From Seminavis robusta (lineage: Eukaryota; Bacillariophyta; Bacillariophyceae; Naviculales; Naviculaceae): a stretch of 64,000 nucleotides of DNA. Shown here in pieces: positions 29,136 to 40,092 of this stretch (position 1 is the first letter of the stretch; every line of letters starts with the position of its first letter). A program made the translations under genes and the position numbers. The stretch spans positions 1 through 64,000 of the forward strand of contig CAICTM010000219.1 in the NCBI GenBank assembly GCA_903772945.1. The letters are read 5' to 3'. Under the pieces are notes generated by a model. It was not told the DNA's origin, did not search any database, and saw only the letters and a list, made by a program, of their open reading frames with translations.

Positions 29136-31417
29136 TCAAAGTCCAAATTCCGAGTAGGGATGTTCCGCATCGACGCCATATCGAATCCACTGCGTCACAA
29201 TTTGTTTCGTCCCTTCATAGACGGGACACCCCGCATGAATGGTATTACCAGCATCAGCTTCCATGGTTTCCACGTTGATGTAGCTGAAGAAAACCGCCAT
29301 GCCAGGTTGAGGCTTGATATGGACTCGGGCATGACGAAAGTTGGTGCTTCCTCCATCCCTGGCAGTTTTGCTGTTGAAGTGTCGATCAAGACGCAAGAAT
29401 GAGTGGGGCGCATTTGCAATGGCACACAAATAACTACGAACCACCAAAAGCAACATGCAACTTGCTGTACGTACCAGTACATGACCATCGTGGCAACTCG
29501 CTGTCCCTTTTGAATGGGTTGCCCGGAACAATCCGCATCGCAATGGGACTTGTATTGATCGGGATACGGTTCGTCTTTGCCCCTCCCTTGATACCGTATG
29601 GCCATGAGAGGTTCTTGCCCCGCCGGGCTGGTAACACCCAAGTCGGGATGTACATGATGCATATAATCAAAAATGCGTTGTCTTGTTTCTTGCAACATGA
29701 ATACCGTGTCGTCTTCTTCCTCATTGTCGTTGTCATCCCAGGGGATATCGACACGCGCAATGGTAGCCTTTCGAATGCGATTGGGACGATGGCCGCCTCT
29801 TCCATCGGATGTTTTGGTGGCATCCCAATTATCGTTACTGGCATTGGCCATGTCGTTCATGGCCACACATTCTTGTGCCGTGACAAAGTTGGGAATCAAA
29901 TGAATTTGACTCGATGGCGTTTGGTGCAGTACCATGACACGCTGATGATGATGATTGTTGTTATTCAATTCTATCTCCTCCACGGAAATGGGCAGACTGG
30001 TGGTCATGAGAGGTTGGTGACACACGTAGTCTTCCAATTTGACATCCAGATAGGTACTGAGTCGAGGAGGTCGACTGTAACCGCCTGTAAAGGACCAGTC
30101 CTGGACACTGTCAAAGTGATGCGTGACGCAGTTTTCAATACGTGAAACCATGGCTGACGGAGAAGTAGTCGACGAAGAAGTGGCTAGATAGTCGTGACAT
30201 TGCTGGTACAAATCCGTGCCGGGCTGGTAGACAAATTGATCCATTTGGGAGTGATTGTTGCCGTGTCGGACCTTTTCTTCGACACTCAGGTCAAAGTCCG
30301 TAGTGACCGTCACCTCTTTTGGATTGGATTGTCGTGTGGCGAATAGTGGATAAAATACATGAGCGAGAGATGGGTGGATGTAGATTGGTTGGTTGTGTTT
30401 GGAGATGAGAATTGTGAGAGAGTGGAGGAGGAGAAGAATTTGGAGAGAAGATTGGTGAGAACATCAAGAAGAAAACAAGAGCCAGAAAGCACAATTCTTT
30501 CATTTCCATCATCATTTGATCGTACACACCAATTTCTCGATCCGTGACACGAAAATATCCTCGCCGATCCTCTGTACATTGCTGCTGTTGTTGGTCACAC
30601 GCGGCGGGCACTATTCGAAATTGATGAAATACCGTGACGGGGAATTGTATATTGGGTTCATTGGGCCGAATGGGTGCATCGGCCATGGGTACTAGACTTT
30701 TATCAAATGTATTGACCCAAAACAAGTCGATATCTCGTCCACTGAGGTTGTGTAAATGGAGTGTGGCAGGGTTGTCCTTGTTGCCTTTTTTGTTCCCAAT
30801 CAATGCCTTGACCAGAGTGGGATTGTGATTGGCAGTAGTGCCTTGGAAGTCGGGGGATACGAAAAAGATGTCTATAGAAATAGAAAAATGAAAAAGATAA
30901 TCAAGATCAGTGCATGCCAAAAAAGGGGAGTTGGTGAGTGGTGAAATATCATCTCCTTTTGGGTATACAAGCCCAAGACACCGTCTTACGTAACTAACTC
31001 ACTGGTAGGTTCCTTCTTGATGTCAGATTGTTGGTGCTGTTGCTGCTGCTGCTCATGAATGTTACTAACATGAAAAATGACACTTTGACAGACTTGCTGT
31101 GATACAACGCCCACATCATCCTCTTCCACACAGGATGAATCGCCCAACTTGTGTACCTGTAGAGAATTGTCGGGGTAACTCTTGTAGCGTTCCATGGAAT
31201 GAGGTAATATGGGACCCGTTCTCACATTCTTTAGTTCTCCATCTTCTACCACCAATTGATTCAACCAAATCACTTCCAGCGTGTATTCACTATCATTCAC
31301 CAAAAACACACCAATGGGGCCTTTTTGTTGGCCTAGTACTACCGGTACATGACTTGATGATAATAGTAATAATACGAGTAGAAGAAGACACCGCCAGGAA
31401 GAAAACAAGAGCACCAT
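29136..31417 (-). CDS. Secreted prolyl 4-hydroxylase with two N-terminal beta-type domains, four exons
   Basis: My model has exons 31417-31003, 30871-30530, 30315-29475 and 29370-29136, with introns of 131, 214 and 104 bp. All introns are GT-AG, all phases agree, and the product is 610 residues. Residues 1-29 are a signal peptide (CLLLLVLLLLSSSHVPVVLG), so it acts in ER/Golgi or outside. Two related beta-rich segments follow (about 34-95: GVFLVNDSEYTLEVIWLN; about 166-235: LHLHNLSGRDIDLFWVN). They resemble the VHL-beta-like domain often fused to protist P4Hs. The P4Hc domain covers about 385-600, with iron ligands H510 and D512 (SHCDAD), H578 (NTIHAGCP) and 2-oxoglutarate Lys588 (GTKQIVTQW). 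It hydroxylates peptidyl proline using 2-oxoglutarate, O2 and Fe(II), which here would be on secretory proteins. Splicing of exons 3 and 4 restores MYCKTARDGGSTNF, matching the usual MYL-x5-GGxTxF. Confidence 0.88.
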
Positions 31418-32398
31418 CGTCGTATTTCTGGTCCTTTCCTCGGCTGAAGAAGCAAGAGATTGGAGGAAGAAGACCACTCTCACCAAGCAACTTGGTCTTG
31501 AGGTGGTCTTGGGATTCCGATGTCTTCCTCCGGTGCAAATGCTTCCAAGATCCAGAGCAGCATTGGAATCTTCTTTTCGATTCTATTCGACTACAGCGTA
31601 TCAGAAATTTCGAATGAGTCGAATCAATCGATTTCAGCATTGGCTCTCTCTCACTCATGTTGAACAGAAGCTGTAACTGTTTTTCCATCCTGACATCGAG
31701 ATAGATATCAAGTAGGGACAAACAAACAGTGTCCAACAAATTTTGTGATTCGGGGTCTGAACTCGTGGAAGCTCACTGTTTGGATTAGCTATTCAGACCT
31801 TCACGGTAGTCACTGCCCGTAGCGCAGTGTGGGCGAGCCAACAGTTTTGGAGGAACAGATTGTAGCTAGCTAGCTAGTAGTAGTCTTCGTCCTTCTGTAT
31901 TGCTTAGAGACCAATTACTACCTAAACAGGGGCTGGAACGCCAGGTGCTTCTTCGTGGTTGTGTGTCCTCCCTGTTGTCGATAATACCGGTGTGGCTGCA
32001 TGTCCTTCAGCAATGCTACCAAGGACGACCTGGAACGATCGATACTTTCAACAGAGAGCAAGAAGACCTACATGTATCTACAAGCCAACCACTGAACTCC
32101 AGCTTGCTAGTTCTACTCAGCAGCAAGTAGCAGCACGATATGCATAGGCCGTAGGCCAATCGAGCAAGATCCGGTGGGAATCATTCGTTAATCAAAGACT
32201 TAGATGCTTGCAATACCAGGTGGAGCTGCCAACTTGCCCCGTGCAAACCAAATCTTTGCAGGGTTCCAGCTGACTCAAGCTCGCAACCACATGACCACAA
32301 CTAGTCTAACTTCTGATTGCAGAAAGTCATCGGCCAAAGGCTTGTAGTGCATTCGTAAAGTTGTGAGAACGTTGGTTTTGAAAGAAAAGCAAGTCAAG
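31418..32398. promoter_or_regulatory. Divergent intergenic region, no gene seen
   Basis: Lies between two divergently transcribed genes for secreted proteins, the prolyl 4-hydroxylase and the VWD protein. GCTAGCTAGCTAGTAGTAG is at about 31864-31882. No other motif was identified. Confidence 0.4.
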
Positions 32399-33685
32399 AT
32401 GAAGCTCTCCACCGTCGCGTTCTTTCTGTTGGCGTGTCTTACTAGTCAAGTCAGCGCCGAGGTACGTACCGGAGTGAGGAGTCTCCTTTTGGTTCACCCC
32501 TTTCCTGTTTCTCATCCCAACAACGAATGAATGAATCACTTACGTTCTGTCCCACACAATATGCGCAGTCGGATGTCCTCGACAAAGTGCAATTGTTACT
32601 GAATGGTGATCGTGAAAGGGAGCTGAAAGGTTTTAATATTCCCAAACCTACTCCCGCAGAGGCACCTCATCCTGCACCGACTCCAAAGGCCCCAACCTAC
32701 ATTACAGGTGCGTCAGAAAACGATGAGTGCTGTTACGAGTTGCCGCCATTCCAATGCGGTCATTCATCATGATTTCACTCGTGATCACTCTCATCCTTTC
32801 TATTCTTTCTTGCCACAGGGGATCCTCACATCAAAAAGTTCGATGGAACAAGCTATGATTTCCATGGTGGATGCGACTTGGTCTTGGTCTCCAACCCCCA
32901 ATTCAACAATGGCCAAGGCCTTCACATTCACGTCAGGTAAGCAAACCCAGGGGCTTGCCCCATCACCAGCAGCGCATCATCATTAAGGCCACACGCAGCT
33001 CAATTACGCGCTTTCTTGCACGCATCTCCCTGTCAGGACCAAGATTACACACTGGTGGAGTTCCATTGACCGTGCCGTGGTTCGCATTGGAGATGATACT
33101 TTCGAAGTCAAGTCTGGTCTGGAAGACAAGTCGTACTGGATCAATGGACAGCACGGTCATGTGAAGGATTCAGGAGTATTGCCCTTTGAAGTAGGAGGCT
33201 TCTTGGCGCGTTTCCGCCACAAGAGCGACAGCACCATTCAATACAAGATTGTTCTTGATGACGACTCTGCCATCATTATCCGATCCGTCAAGACCATGCT
33301 TCGTGTCGAGTTGGTAAAATCGAAAGAGGAACATTTTGGCACGTCTTTGGGACTAATGGGATCCTTTGATACCGGTGAGCTCCTCGGCCGTGATGGCGTG
33401 ACTGTATTTGAAGACCCCAATGCCTTTGGACAGGAATGGCAGGTCAAAGACACGGATCCTCAGCTGTTCCTGGAAGCAGAGGGCCCTCAGTACCCTCAAG
33501 AGTGTGACATGCCAGCTGTTCCCATGCCGGATTATGGCTCGGTGGAACGTCGCCAGCTTCGTGCTTCCACGGTCTCCCACAAGGCAGCTCAAAAAGCTTG
33601 CTCCCATGTGGACAAGAGTGATTTCAAGAATTGCGTCTTTGATGTCATGGCCATGGATGACTTGAGTGCCGCCGAAGGATACTAG
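32399..33685 (+). CDS. Secreted von Willebrand factor type D (GDPH) domain protein, four exons
   Basis: Exons 32399-32461, 32569-32707, 32819-32936 and 33037-33685, all with GT-AG introns of about 100-111 bp and consistent phases, giving 322 residues. Residues 1-20 are a signal peptide ([20 protein letters not shown]). A Pro-rich linker ([18 protein letters not shown]) leads into a VWD domain that begins [19 protein letters not shown] at about residue 67 and ends [20 protein letters not shown], then [16 protein letters not shown]. The C-terminus has a Cys-bearing module ([22 protein letters not shown]). VWD domains mediate assembly of mucins and other extracellular polymers, and the GDPH-type start is known from diatom adhesive-trail proteins. 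It is divergent from the secreted prolyl 4-hydroxylase. Function in matrix or adhesion is inferred from the domain and signal peptide. Confidence 0.85.
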
Positions 33686-34106
33686 AAGGAGCATGCATGA
33701 AGCAATACAACCTTTGGGAACTTTGTGATGATGGGGCCCTCTTTTGAGTGGCATTTGTATATCCCATCTGGTATAGTCATTACGCATCAAAGGCAACACT
33801 TAAAACGAACCGAACGGATTCGAGCTGGTGCATACGGTAGGATGTAGCGGTACTCGTAGCTCTAAACCACAGATGAGAATAGCTACTTTTTGGAAATCTA
33901 ATAGCGTTCATACGACATCTTTTTGGTTATGTATGTCTGCGTAGTACGCTTGTACCCTGTCCATGACCATTTCAAATTGGGACAAACTACAGAAAAGACA
34001 TGTATAGAAGCAAATAAGATCGGCTTTGATGAGATGATAAACGGGGGTTTAGAATATGTAGGTTATCTACGGAGGTAGGCCAGAGATTAGTACATCAGCC
34101 TGGAAC
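33686..34106. other. Intergenic between convergent genes with a dispersed 36-bp repeat
   Basis: 34035-34070 carries GATAAACGGGGGTTTAGAAT then GTAGGTTATCTAC, closely matching 25194-25230. No gene is seen. Confidence 0.4.
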
Positions 34107-35066
34107 TCAAGCGTCCTCCAAAGAAGGAGCATGATTGTCGAGACTAAAGTTTGCCTCATTGGCATATCGCTTCTTTACAAGCCCTTTCATTCGTTCCTGC
34201 AACCTTGCTCTTGCTATTTCTGGGGTTGGGATAGAGTACAGCCGGTCCAGTCTACCCATGGGACACTTGGGACAAAGTTGGAAGGTAGCTGTGACTTCTC
34301 TTGGCAACATTGATTTTGCCATTGACAACATCATCTTGCAGAGTGGAGGAGGATTAAAGAACTTGACTTGCTTAATCTTTCTTGGATAGGCATGCACACT
34401 CTTCCAAACATTTTGAAATCCAGTCAAGCTCAACGTTTTCCCTTTGACCAGCTGGTACCCCTCACATTCCGCAAGAACAGTAGCGCCAACCCGGAGTGCC
34501 TCCAAATCACAAAATGCCATGTGGGTGGCATAGAAAGCCCGGCGATTGTAGTAGCGTGTCTCCTCTGGATTCAACCAGATGGCCCCATTGGAATAATTTC
34601 CAACGTCATAAGCAACAATGTAGCCACCAGATTCAAGACTGTAGTCAATAGAGATGAAGTAAGATTCTTTTGGCAAATTCCTCAGTGCGTCATCCAGTGT
34701 GTCCATTATTTCGTTGTCTTTCTTATGCTCTTGAAGCCGGAACGCCCTCACAACGGCATCCCGACCATTGCCTTGAGAAACAATGGCTATCTGAGCATAC
34801 ATAAAATCCGTCAAATCATCAAGATCTGGGATTTTTTCAATGGCAGTTTTGACAGCCACAGCCCATTGATGCTCTTCTTGAGTCAGCACCATTCTGGCGG
34901 GATCGTCTTGCCCACATAGATCAGCAACAAGCTGGTTCATTGTTGGATCATCATCATTTGCGTCCTCGTCGTCACTACTATGTTGTGTTGGTTTCTTCTT
35001 GGGTGGCTTATTATTATTATTGTTGGCATTCTCAACAGCAACGAAGCCTTCTGTTTGGGACGCCAT
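34107..35066 (-). CDS. CRAL-TRIO-like protein, divergent copy C
   Basis: 319 residues from the ATG at 35066 (AAAATGG context, MASQTEGF). It aligns over its whole folded part with the pair at 6024-7118 and 12845-13876: LTQEEHQWAVAVKTAIEKI, DLDDLTDFMYAQIAIVSQGN, DTLDDAL, SGGYIVAYD, and the end RLDRLYSIPTPEIARARL ... RYANEANFSLDNH. Here the C-terminal core is VKFFNPPPLCKMMLSMAKSMLP, which looks more like a Sec14/CRAL-TRIO ending than the other two copies do. The N-terminus is different: Asn/Lys-rich, then acidic SSDDEDANDDD, without the NEEN repeats. Binding of lipid or another hydrophobic ligand is inferred. No signal peptide. Confidence 0.75.
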   Translation of the reverse strand: MASQTEGFVAVENANNNNNKPPKKKPTQHSSDDEDANDDDPTMNQLVADLCGQDDPARMVLTQEEHQWAVAVKTAIEKIPDLDDLTDFMYAQIAIVSQGNGRDAVVRAFRLQEHKKDNEIMDTLDDALRNLPKESYFISIDYSLESGGYIVAYDVGNYSNGAIWLNPEETRYYNRRAFYATHMAFCDLEALRVGATVLAECEGYQLVKGKTLSLTGFQNVWKSVHAYPRKIKQVKFFNPPPLCKMMLSMAKSMLPREVTATFQLCPKCPMGRLDRLYSIPTPEIARARLQERMKGLVKKRYANEANFSLDNHAPSLEDA

Positions 35067-35838
35067 TTTCAGGCTGCTGTAGTGGACAAGGCTGGCAGCT
35101 AGCAACCCACACTTGTTCGTTGTGGGTGTTTGAGTTGGTTGTTGCTGAAGCGCTGAAGCAGCCTGGATAGGACCAGACCGTCAGACTCGAATCCATCATG
35201 GGTTGTACCACACTGGTACCAGCTTCCGGGACCAGTGAGAGAAAAGGGAAAAGAGAAAGCGAGATGATTGATCCTTTGCTACCCACATGGGACCAGCAAC
35301 AAAACAATCCTGCCCATCAAACATAAGGTTCAGGTTGGTTAAATTCCAACCGGGACCGCACCAATTGTTGAGCTCAGAACCTGAAGACTCGCGAATCTCG
35401 TTCTTCGCTCCTCGAACCAACCACGGCCTTAGTCATGAACAACAGCATCGCCTCTCCAACAAGCAAAGCATTTTTTAAAAGCCATTGCAATAAAAGAACA
35501 ACACCAGGGATTCCAACGTGGTCCCCCACCGTAGTACTAACCTGGCCCGACGATGCTTAACTTCGCTGAGCAGACGGGAAGCGGTGCTGTCATCGTGGTA
35601 TGGTCGTTCCTGACAGTGAGCTAAGTTTCTAGCAATACAATCCTGTAGACAAGTCTAACATCCAAACCCGCTCTTTCTTCGCTTTCTCACAACAATTGGG
35701 ACGGCAACCACAAGAGACGAGACAAGTAAGTCCACCCACCAACCTCTCGTTCACACAAGCACTAGCCAAGTCCTCCCGCCAACTACTGTACGGTAGAGAA
35801 CCTACTGTGAATCAAGCGAAAGAATAATATCTGGTCGT
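35067..35838. promoter_or_regulatory. Divergent intergenic region, no gene seen
   Basis: About 770 bp between the CRAL-TRIO-like gene and the ankyrin-BTB gene. No TATA box or repeat stands out. Confidence 0.35.
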
Positions 35839-38800
35839 ATGCCTTTGCGTGCCGATGCTGCAGCCTTTGTTCCGTCGTTCCCGACCTCGTCAGTTCCGGA
35901 CAGCTCTATCTCTAGCCGTCCCACCGACAACCATGAATCTCCATCCTTGTCCAACCAGAGCACAAAGCAGAAGGAAAGGAGGAATAAAAAGAAGAAGAAG
36001 AACATCACGGATGGGGCTGTGAAGAATCCTCATGCACCCTCCTCAGTGGGGACAAGCAACGACCAAGAAGAGCCGCTCAGGACTGATCCAAAGTACCAAG
36101 AGAAACCCAACCATCAGAGACAGCCCAAGAAGAAGAAGAACCACAACCTGAACCAGAAGAAACCAGAAGGCGGTCCACAAAAGACAACTGGGAAACGCAA
36201 CAACCAAAAACAAAGGAAGAAACGGGCACAAAAGAAGAAGGACCTGCAGAAATCCAATGAACAAGAACAAACAGTTGACATCCAGTCCACCAATGTTGCC
36301 GATGACAATGTTGTCGATGATTCTTTGGCTCTGGATCAATTTCCATCGTTAGGTAGTGCTCCTGATGATCACGAGCTTGGCACAGCAGCAGAAGAACCGA
36401 GTGGGCATGCCTGGGCCAATGTGGCGGCAGTGGTTCCCAAGGATTTGGAGGACACCACTACTGAAGAGGAACATTCCATCGTTGTCCCCAGTATCAGTGG
36501 GGGCATTCGCCTCACTCTTTTGAAACCGACCAGCCATACTTTAGCGGCGGATCATCCGTCATGCTTGGATGATGAAAACAATAAGGAGCGACCATCATCA
36601 CTCTTGGAAGATTCCGGCAACGACGAAAAACCAAAGCCTCCTTTGGGAGACGTACCCGTGACACCGCCCAAGAGACCACGGGTTGCCATTGCAAAGCTGC
36701 GAGATCGGTGGTGGGACCTGCTCCGAAAACAGCAGCAACGAGAAAACCAGGCACCAAAAGAAGAAGCCAAAGAACCCATTGCAAAACACCACGACAAAGA
36801 AAAGGTCGAGGTTACAACACCCTTTGCTGCTGCCGAGGAATATGTGGAGCTGTCATCCCTGCAATTCTACAATGGGAAGGTGGCTCACAGTGGTGACCAC
36901 AACAGCAACCAAAACGCAGTCCATCAGCAGCAGCCAGATTCGCAATCTACTATAGACATGAATCGCCTGCAAAAGTACCTCGAATGCTCCCATCCATTGC
37001 ATTATGCCATTGTCGAACGGGACAGAGAAGCGGTGCAAGCTTTGACAACAGTAGTTTCGCCGCCCCCACGAGCAGTCGAATCGGCGGACTCTGGAAGAAC
37101 CAAACTATTAGTATTAGGGAAAAGCATTACCGATTTATCGCCCTTGCAATTGGCCGTCAAATTGGACACACCCGATCTGCTCCATCGATTGCTTCGCACC
37201 ATGGCCACCCAAAAAGACCATGCCCGCAGATACAACCATACTACTGTGGAATCTGCGTTCCCGATGGATCGGGGAGCGTGCGAATTTCCGACCCCACTAA
37301 TGATGGCAGCCGAGCTGGGACACGAAAGCTGCGCTCAAATCCTACTGTCGTCGTCGTCGTCCAGTGGTGAAGCGCTTGTTTCCACAAGAGATGAAACGGG
37401 CAACAATGCGCTCCACTACTGTTGTCGTGGGAGTGCCTCGTCGCCGACGCTGTTACAGAGTTTGCTGGAGGTTGTGGTCAATGCGGGAGGCACACTCCCA
37501 TTCAAAGTGTTGATGTGTAAAAACAACACGCTCGGACAGACTCCGTTACATGTCGCTTGTCAAGAGGGACGAGCCGAATTGGTGGAAATATTCTTGGCCG
37601 TATGCGGGAGCAGCTCGTGCTTTTCCATATTTGTCAAGATTCTTGCCATGCAAGACAAACAAGGCCAAACGCCACTGTTGGCGGCGATTGCGTCCGGGTC
37701 GACGGACTTGGTCATGACGCTGCTCATGTGGCGTGGCAATCACCACCATCATCACATGGGCACCAAGCAACGACAAAAAGCGTCGACGGTACAGCAGCAA
37801 CAACAACAGCAGCAGCAAACGACGATAACCGGCAAGGACATTTGTCCTTTGGTGTGGGCAGTCACGAAAGCACCCGCAATCCATTCAGCAGATATGGTTC
37901 GTCTCCTGTTGGAATTTCATACACCGGCATTCTTGACTACTTCTAGCCGATCTCCTTCTTCTTCCACCGAAGAGAACCATGGATACGACCTGACGCAAGC
38001 TCTTTGGCAGGCGGTTCTACGGTCGTCGACTCATAATCAATCGTCAAAGCAGCAAGCTGCAGAAGAGCAACTTGGCGAAGAAGAGCTGCTCGAGATCCTG
38101 CATGCTCTAGTGGAAGCAGGAGCAAATCCATGCGAAGTCCGAGAACAAAAGAAAACATCGATACCAGAACAGATGAAACGATGGACCGACCCCAAGCATC
38201 AACACGCCAAGAGACAAACCGACATTTCAAGTGATAGTGCTCAGCAGCAATCCGCAAACAACAACAATTGTGGTAGCAGTGATGTGTTGGCGAGAGCTTC
38301 GGGGACTACGGTCTTGACTTTGGCCGCTGCCCTGGGCCATGTTCCTACGCTCACAGCGCTACTGGATAGCCTGATTGCATATCGCAAGAAGATCAAAACG
38401 TCCAGGCGGCGAGATCCAACGCTTCGGAAGCAACCCGAATCCTTCTTCCGAGGGCTGGAAAGAATTGAGGAAACTGAACTTCGTACGGCACTCTCCGACA
38501 GCTTGGTAACGTCTCTTTATCTTGGTTACGCCGATGACTCTGATGGCAATGATGGTAAGATCGGAACAAGCGACGAGTACCTTGCTTGCAGTCTCGTCCT
38601 CTTCCGCAAGGGGGCTCGTCTGGATTCGGCTTGCCTGGCTCGACTAAAGGCTAGTCTCGGTACTCCGATACTAAGGAGAGTGGACGAAGTAATATCCGGG
38701 AACGATGGAGTTTCCTCGGCGGCGATCTGGAGGCCTTTGGCCAGCCACTACTACAACTTTCGATCTGGATACCGTCGGGAGAACGTTATGCTGTCCCGGC

Positions 38801-39933
38801 CTGACAACGGTGATTCCCAAGATGTCAACTTGTCCATGGAGGACAGAAGCCAGCTGATGTACCGTCTTCCATGGTTCAGGAAGATGCTTTTGGCATCCCA
38901 CGGCTCACATTGCGAATGGATTGATCCTCGTTCCATTCCACCAGAAAGAAAGAACCGAGACAAAGAAGTAGGCTTCCACGAAGCAATTCAAGCTGACCGT
39001 GTGGTCCTTGTTACAGAAAACGGAGACGGTGAGATTGGGGTGCATGGTTTGGTTGTGTCGCAGCAAAGCGCTAAGCTGGCGGCAGCAATTCGTTTTGCAA
39101 GGACAAGCAGCAATTCGTTTCCTAACGTTGGGGAACAGCAACCAAAGCTTATAGAAGTTGATTTGCAATCAACGCCCACGAAACTGGTCCTACTGATGCT
39201 GCAACACTTGTACCATGGATCCATTGTCTGTGGGTTGCCTTCTGATGATGAGCAATGTCGAGAGACTCTGCTGGATCTTTTGCTTTTGTCGGAGGAGTAT
39301 CTTTGTCCTTCCTTTGCTCAGGAATGTGAAATGAGGCTACTATCGCAGGACCCCCGGAAATGCTTTTGTTGGTCGTGCAATCGAGCCACCACGCTCAAAG
39401 CGACAAGAAGCTCAACCGGTGGGTATGGAGGGGATGACGAAGAAGTCGTTTACGCTGTTGACGGTCCCTCCAAGTTGATTACTCCCGAATCCGTCCTCGA
39501 TGTGATCGCTGTGGCTCAGCACTTGGAGGAATCTAACATGGGCATCCCGAAAGATGAGGGATACAGGATGGACTTTTCGATTCGCCTGTCGACCTTTCCG
39601 ACAACAAGTAATGCACAAACCAACGCATCGAGCGCTAGCGAATGGATGCCACTCTCATCCCAAAAGCCCCTGGCAGCATTACATGAAGTGGCAATGAACG
39701 TTCTGCTTTACAACTTTGCGAATGTCTTGAAAAGTGAAGCATTCGCTGCACAGCTTCAAGACTCTCTTGCGGGAAGCTGCACATCGCAGAATGAAGCACC
39801 CGCCCTGTTGCTTCGAATGTGCCTGGACGAACTTGTTGCAGCCTCTGACTTCAGAGATGCATGGGACCTAACGTCCCTGAACAAGAAAACCCTCATGGCT
39901 TCCACCAAAACTGCGGGATCGCATGGTTCGTGA
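35839..39933 (+). CDS. Ankyrin-repeat and BTB-like domain protein, 1364 residues
   Basis: Single exon. Residues 1-145 are Lys/Gln/Asn-rich and very basic (KERRNKKKKKN, PKKKKNHNLNQKKPEGG), with likely nuclear or nucleolar localisation signals. A disordered linker follows. Ankyrin repeats run from about 383 to 860: HPLHYAIVERDREAVQAL, LSPLQLAVKLDTPDLLHRLL, TPLMMAAELGHESCAQILL, GNNALHYCCRG, GQTPLHVACQEGRAELVEIFL, GQTPLLAAIASGSTDLVMTLL and TVLTLAAALGHVPTLTALL, broken by His, Gln and Ser runs. Residues about 1050-1165 look like a BTB/POZ domain (VHGLVVSQQSAKLAAAIRFA, IEVDLQSTPTKLVLLMLQHLY, LLLLSEEYLCPSFAQECE). Ankyrin-BTB proteins usually act as scaffolds or CUL3 adaptors; the partner is unknown. 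The start (ATG 35839) is the first in frame. Confidence 0.8.
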   Translation: MPLRADAAAFVPSFPTSSVPDSSISSRPTDNHESPSLSNQSTKQKERRNKKKKKNITDGAVKNPHAPSSVGTSNDQEEPLRTDPKYQEKPNHQRQPKKKKNHNLNQKKPEGGPQKTTGKRNNQKQRKKRAQKKKDLQKSNEQEQTVDIQSTNVADDNVVDDSLALDQFPSLGSAPDDHELGTAAEEPSGHAWANVAAVVPKDLEDTTTEEEHSIVVPSISGGIRLTLLKPTSHTLAADHPSCLDDENNKERPSSLLEDSGNDEKPKPPLGDVPVTPPKRPRVAIAKLRDRWWDLLRKQQQRENQAPKEEAKEPIAKHHDKEKVEVTTPFAAAEEYVELSSLQFYNGKVAHSGDHNSNQNAVHQQQPDSQSTIDMNRLQKYLECSHPLHYAIVERDREAVQALTTVVSPPPRAVESADSGRTKLLVLGKSITDLSPLQLAVKLDTPDLLHRLLRTMATQKDHARRYNHTTVESAFPMDRGACEFPTPLMMAAELGHESCAQILLSSSSSSGEALVSTRDETGNNALHYCCRGSASSPTLLQSLLEVVVNAGGTLPFKVLMCKNNTLGQTPLHVACQEGRAELVEIFLAVCGSSSCFSIFVKILAMQDKQGQTPLLAAIASGSTDLVMTLLMWRGNHHHHHMGTKQRQKASTVQQQQQQQQQTTITGKDICPLVWAVTKAPAIHSADMVRLLLEFHTPAFLTTSSRSPSSSTEENHGYDLTQALWQAVLRSSTHNQSSKQQAAEEQLGEEELLEILHALVEAGANPCEVREQKKTSIPEQMKRWTDPKHQHAKRQTDISSDSAQQQSANNNNCGSSDVLARASGTTVLTLAAALGHVPTLTALLDSLIAYRKKIKTSRRRDPTLRKQPESFFRGLERIEETELRTALSDSLVTSLYLGYADDSDGNDGKIGTSDEYLACSLVLFRKGARLDSACLARLKASLGTPILRRVDEVISGNDGVSSAAIWRPLASHYYNFRSGYRRENVMLSRPDNGDSQDVNLSMEDRSQLMYRLPWFRKMLLASHGSHCEWIDPRSIPPERKNRDKEVGFHEAIQADRVVLVTENGDGEIGVHGLVVSQQSAKLAAAIRFARTSSNSFPNVGEQQPKLIEVDLQSTPTKLVLLMLQHLYHGSIVCGLPSDDEQCRETLLDLLLLSEEYLCPSFAQECEMRLLSQDPRKCFCWSCNRATTLKATRSSTGGYGGDDEEVVYAVDGPSKLITPESVLDVIAVAQHLEESNMGIPKDEGYRMDFSIRLSTFPTTSNAQTNASSASEWMPLSSQKPLAALHEVAMNVLLYNFANVLKSEAFAAQLQDSLAGSCTSQNEAPALLLRMCLDELVAASDFRDAWDLTSLNKKTLMASTKTAGSHGS

Positions 39934-40092
39934 GCTTTTTTGCGCCTGAATCTATGCACAGCTACAACTAATCGACAAGAAAGGCAGCAACATCAAGCTT
40001 GCAAGGGAAGGAGATTCGAGACAAAAATAGCTTTTCTCATTCAATAGCCTAGCAAGTTTGGTTTAGGATTAGGAGGGTTAGGTTTGAAATGT

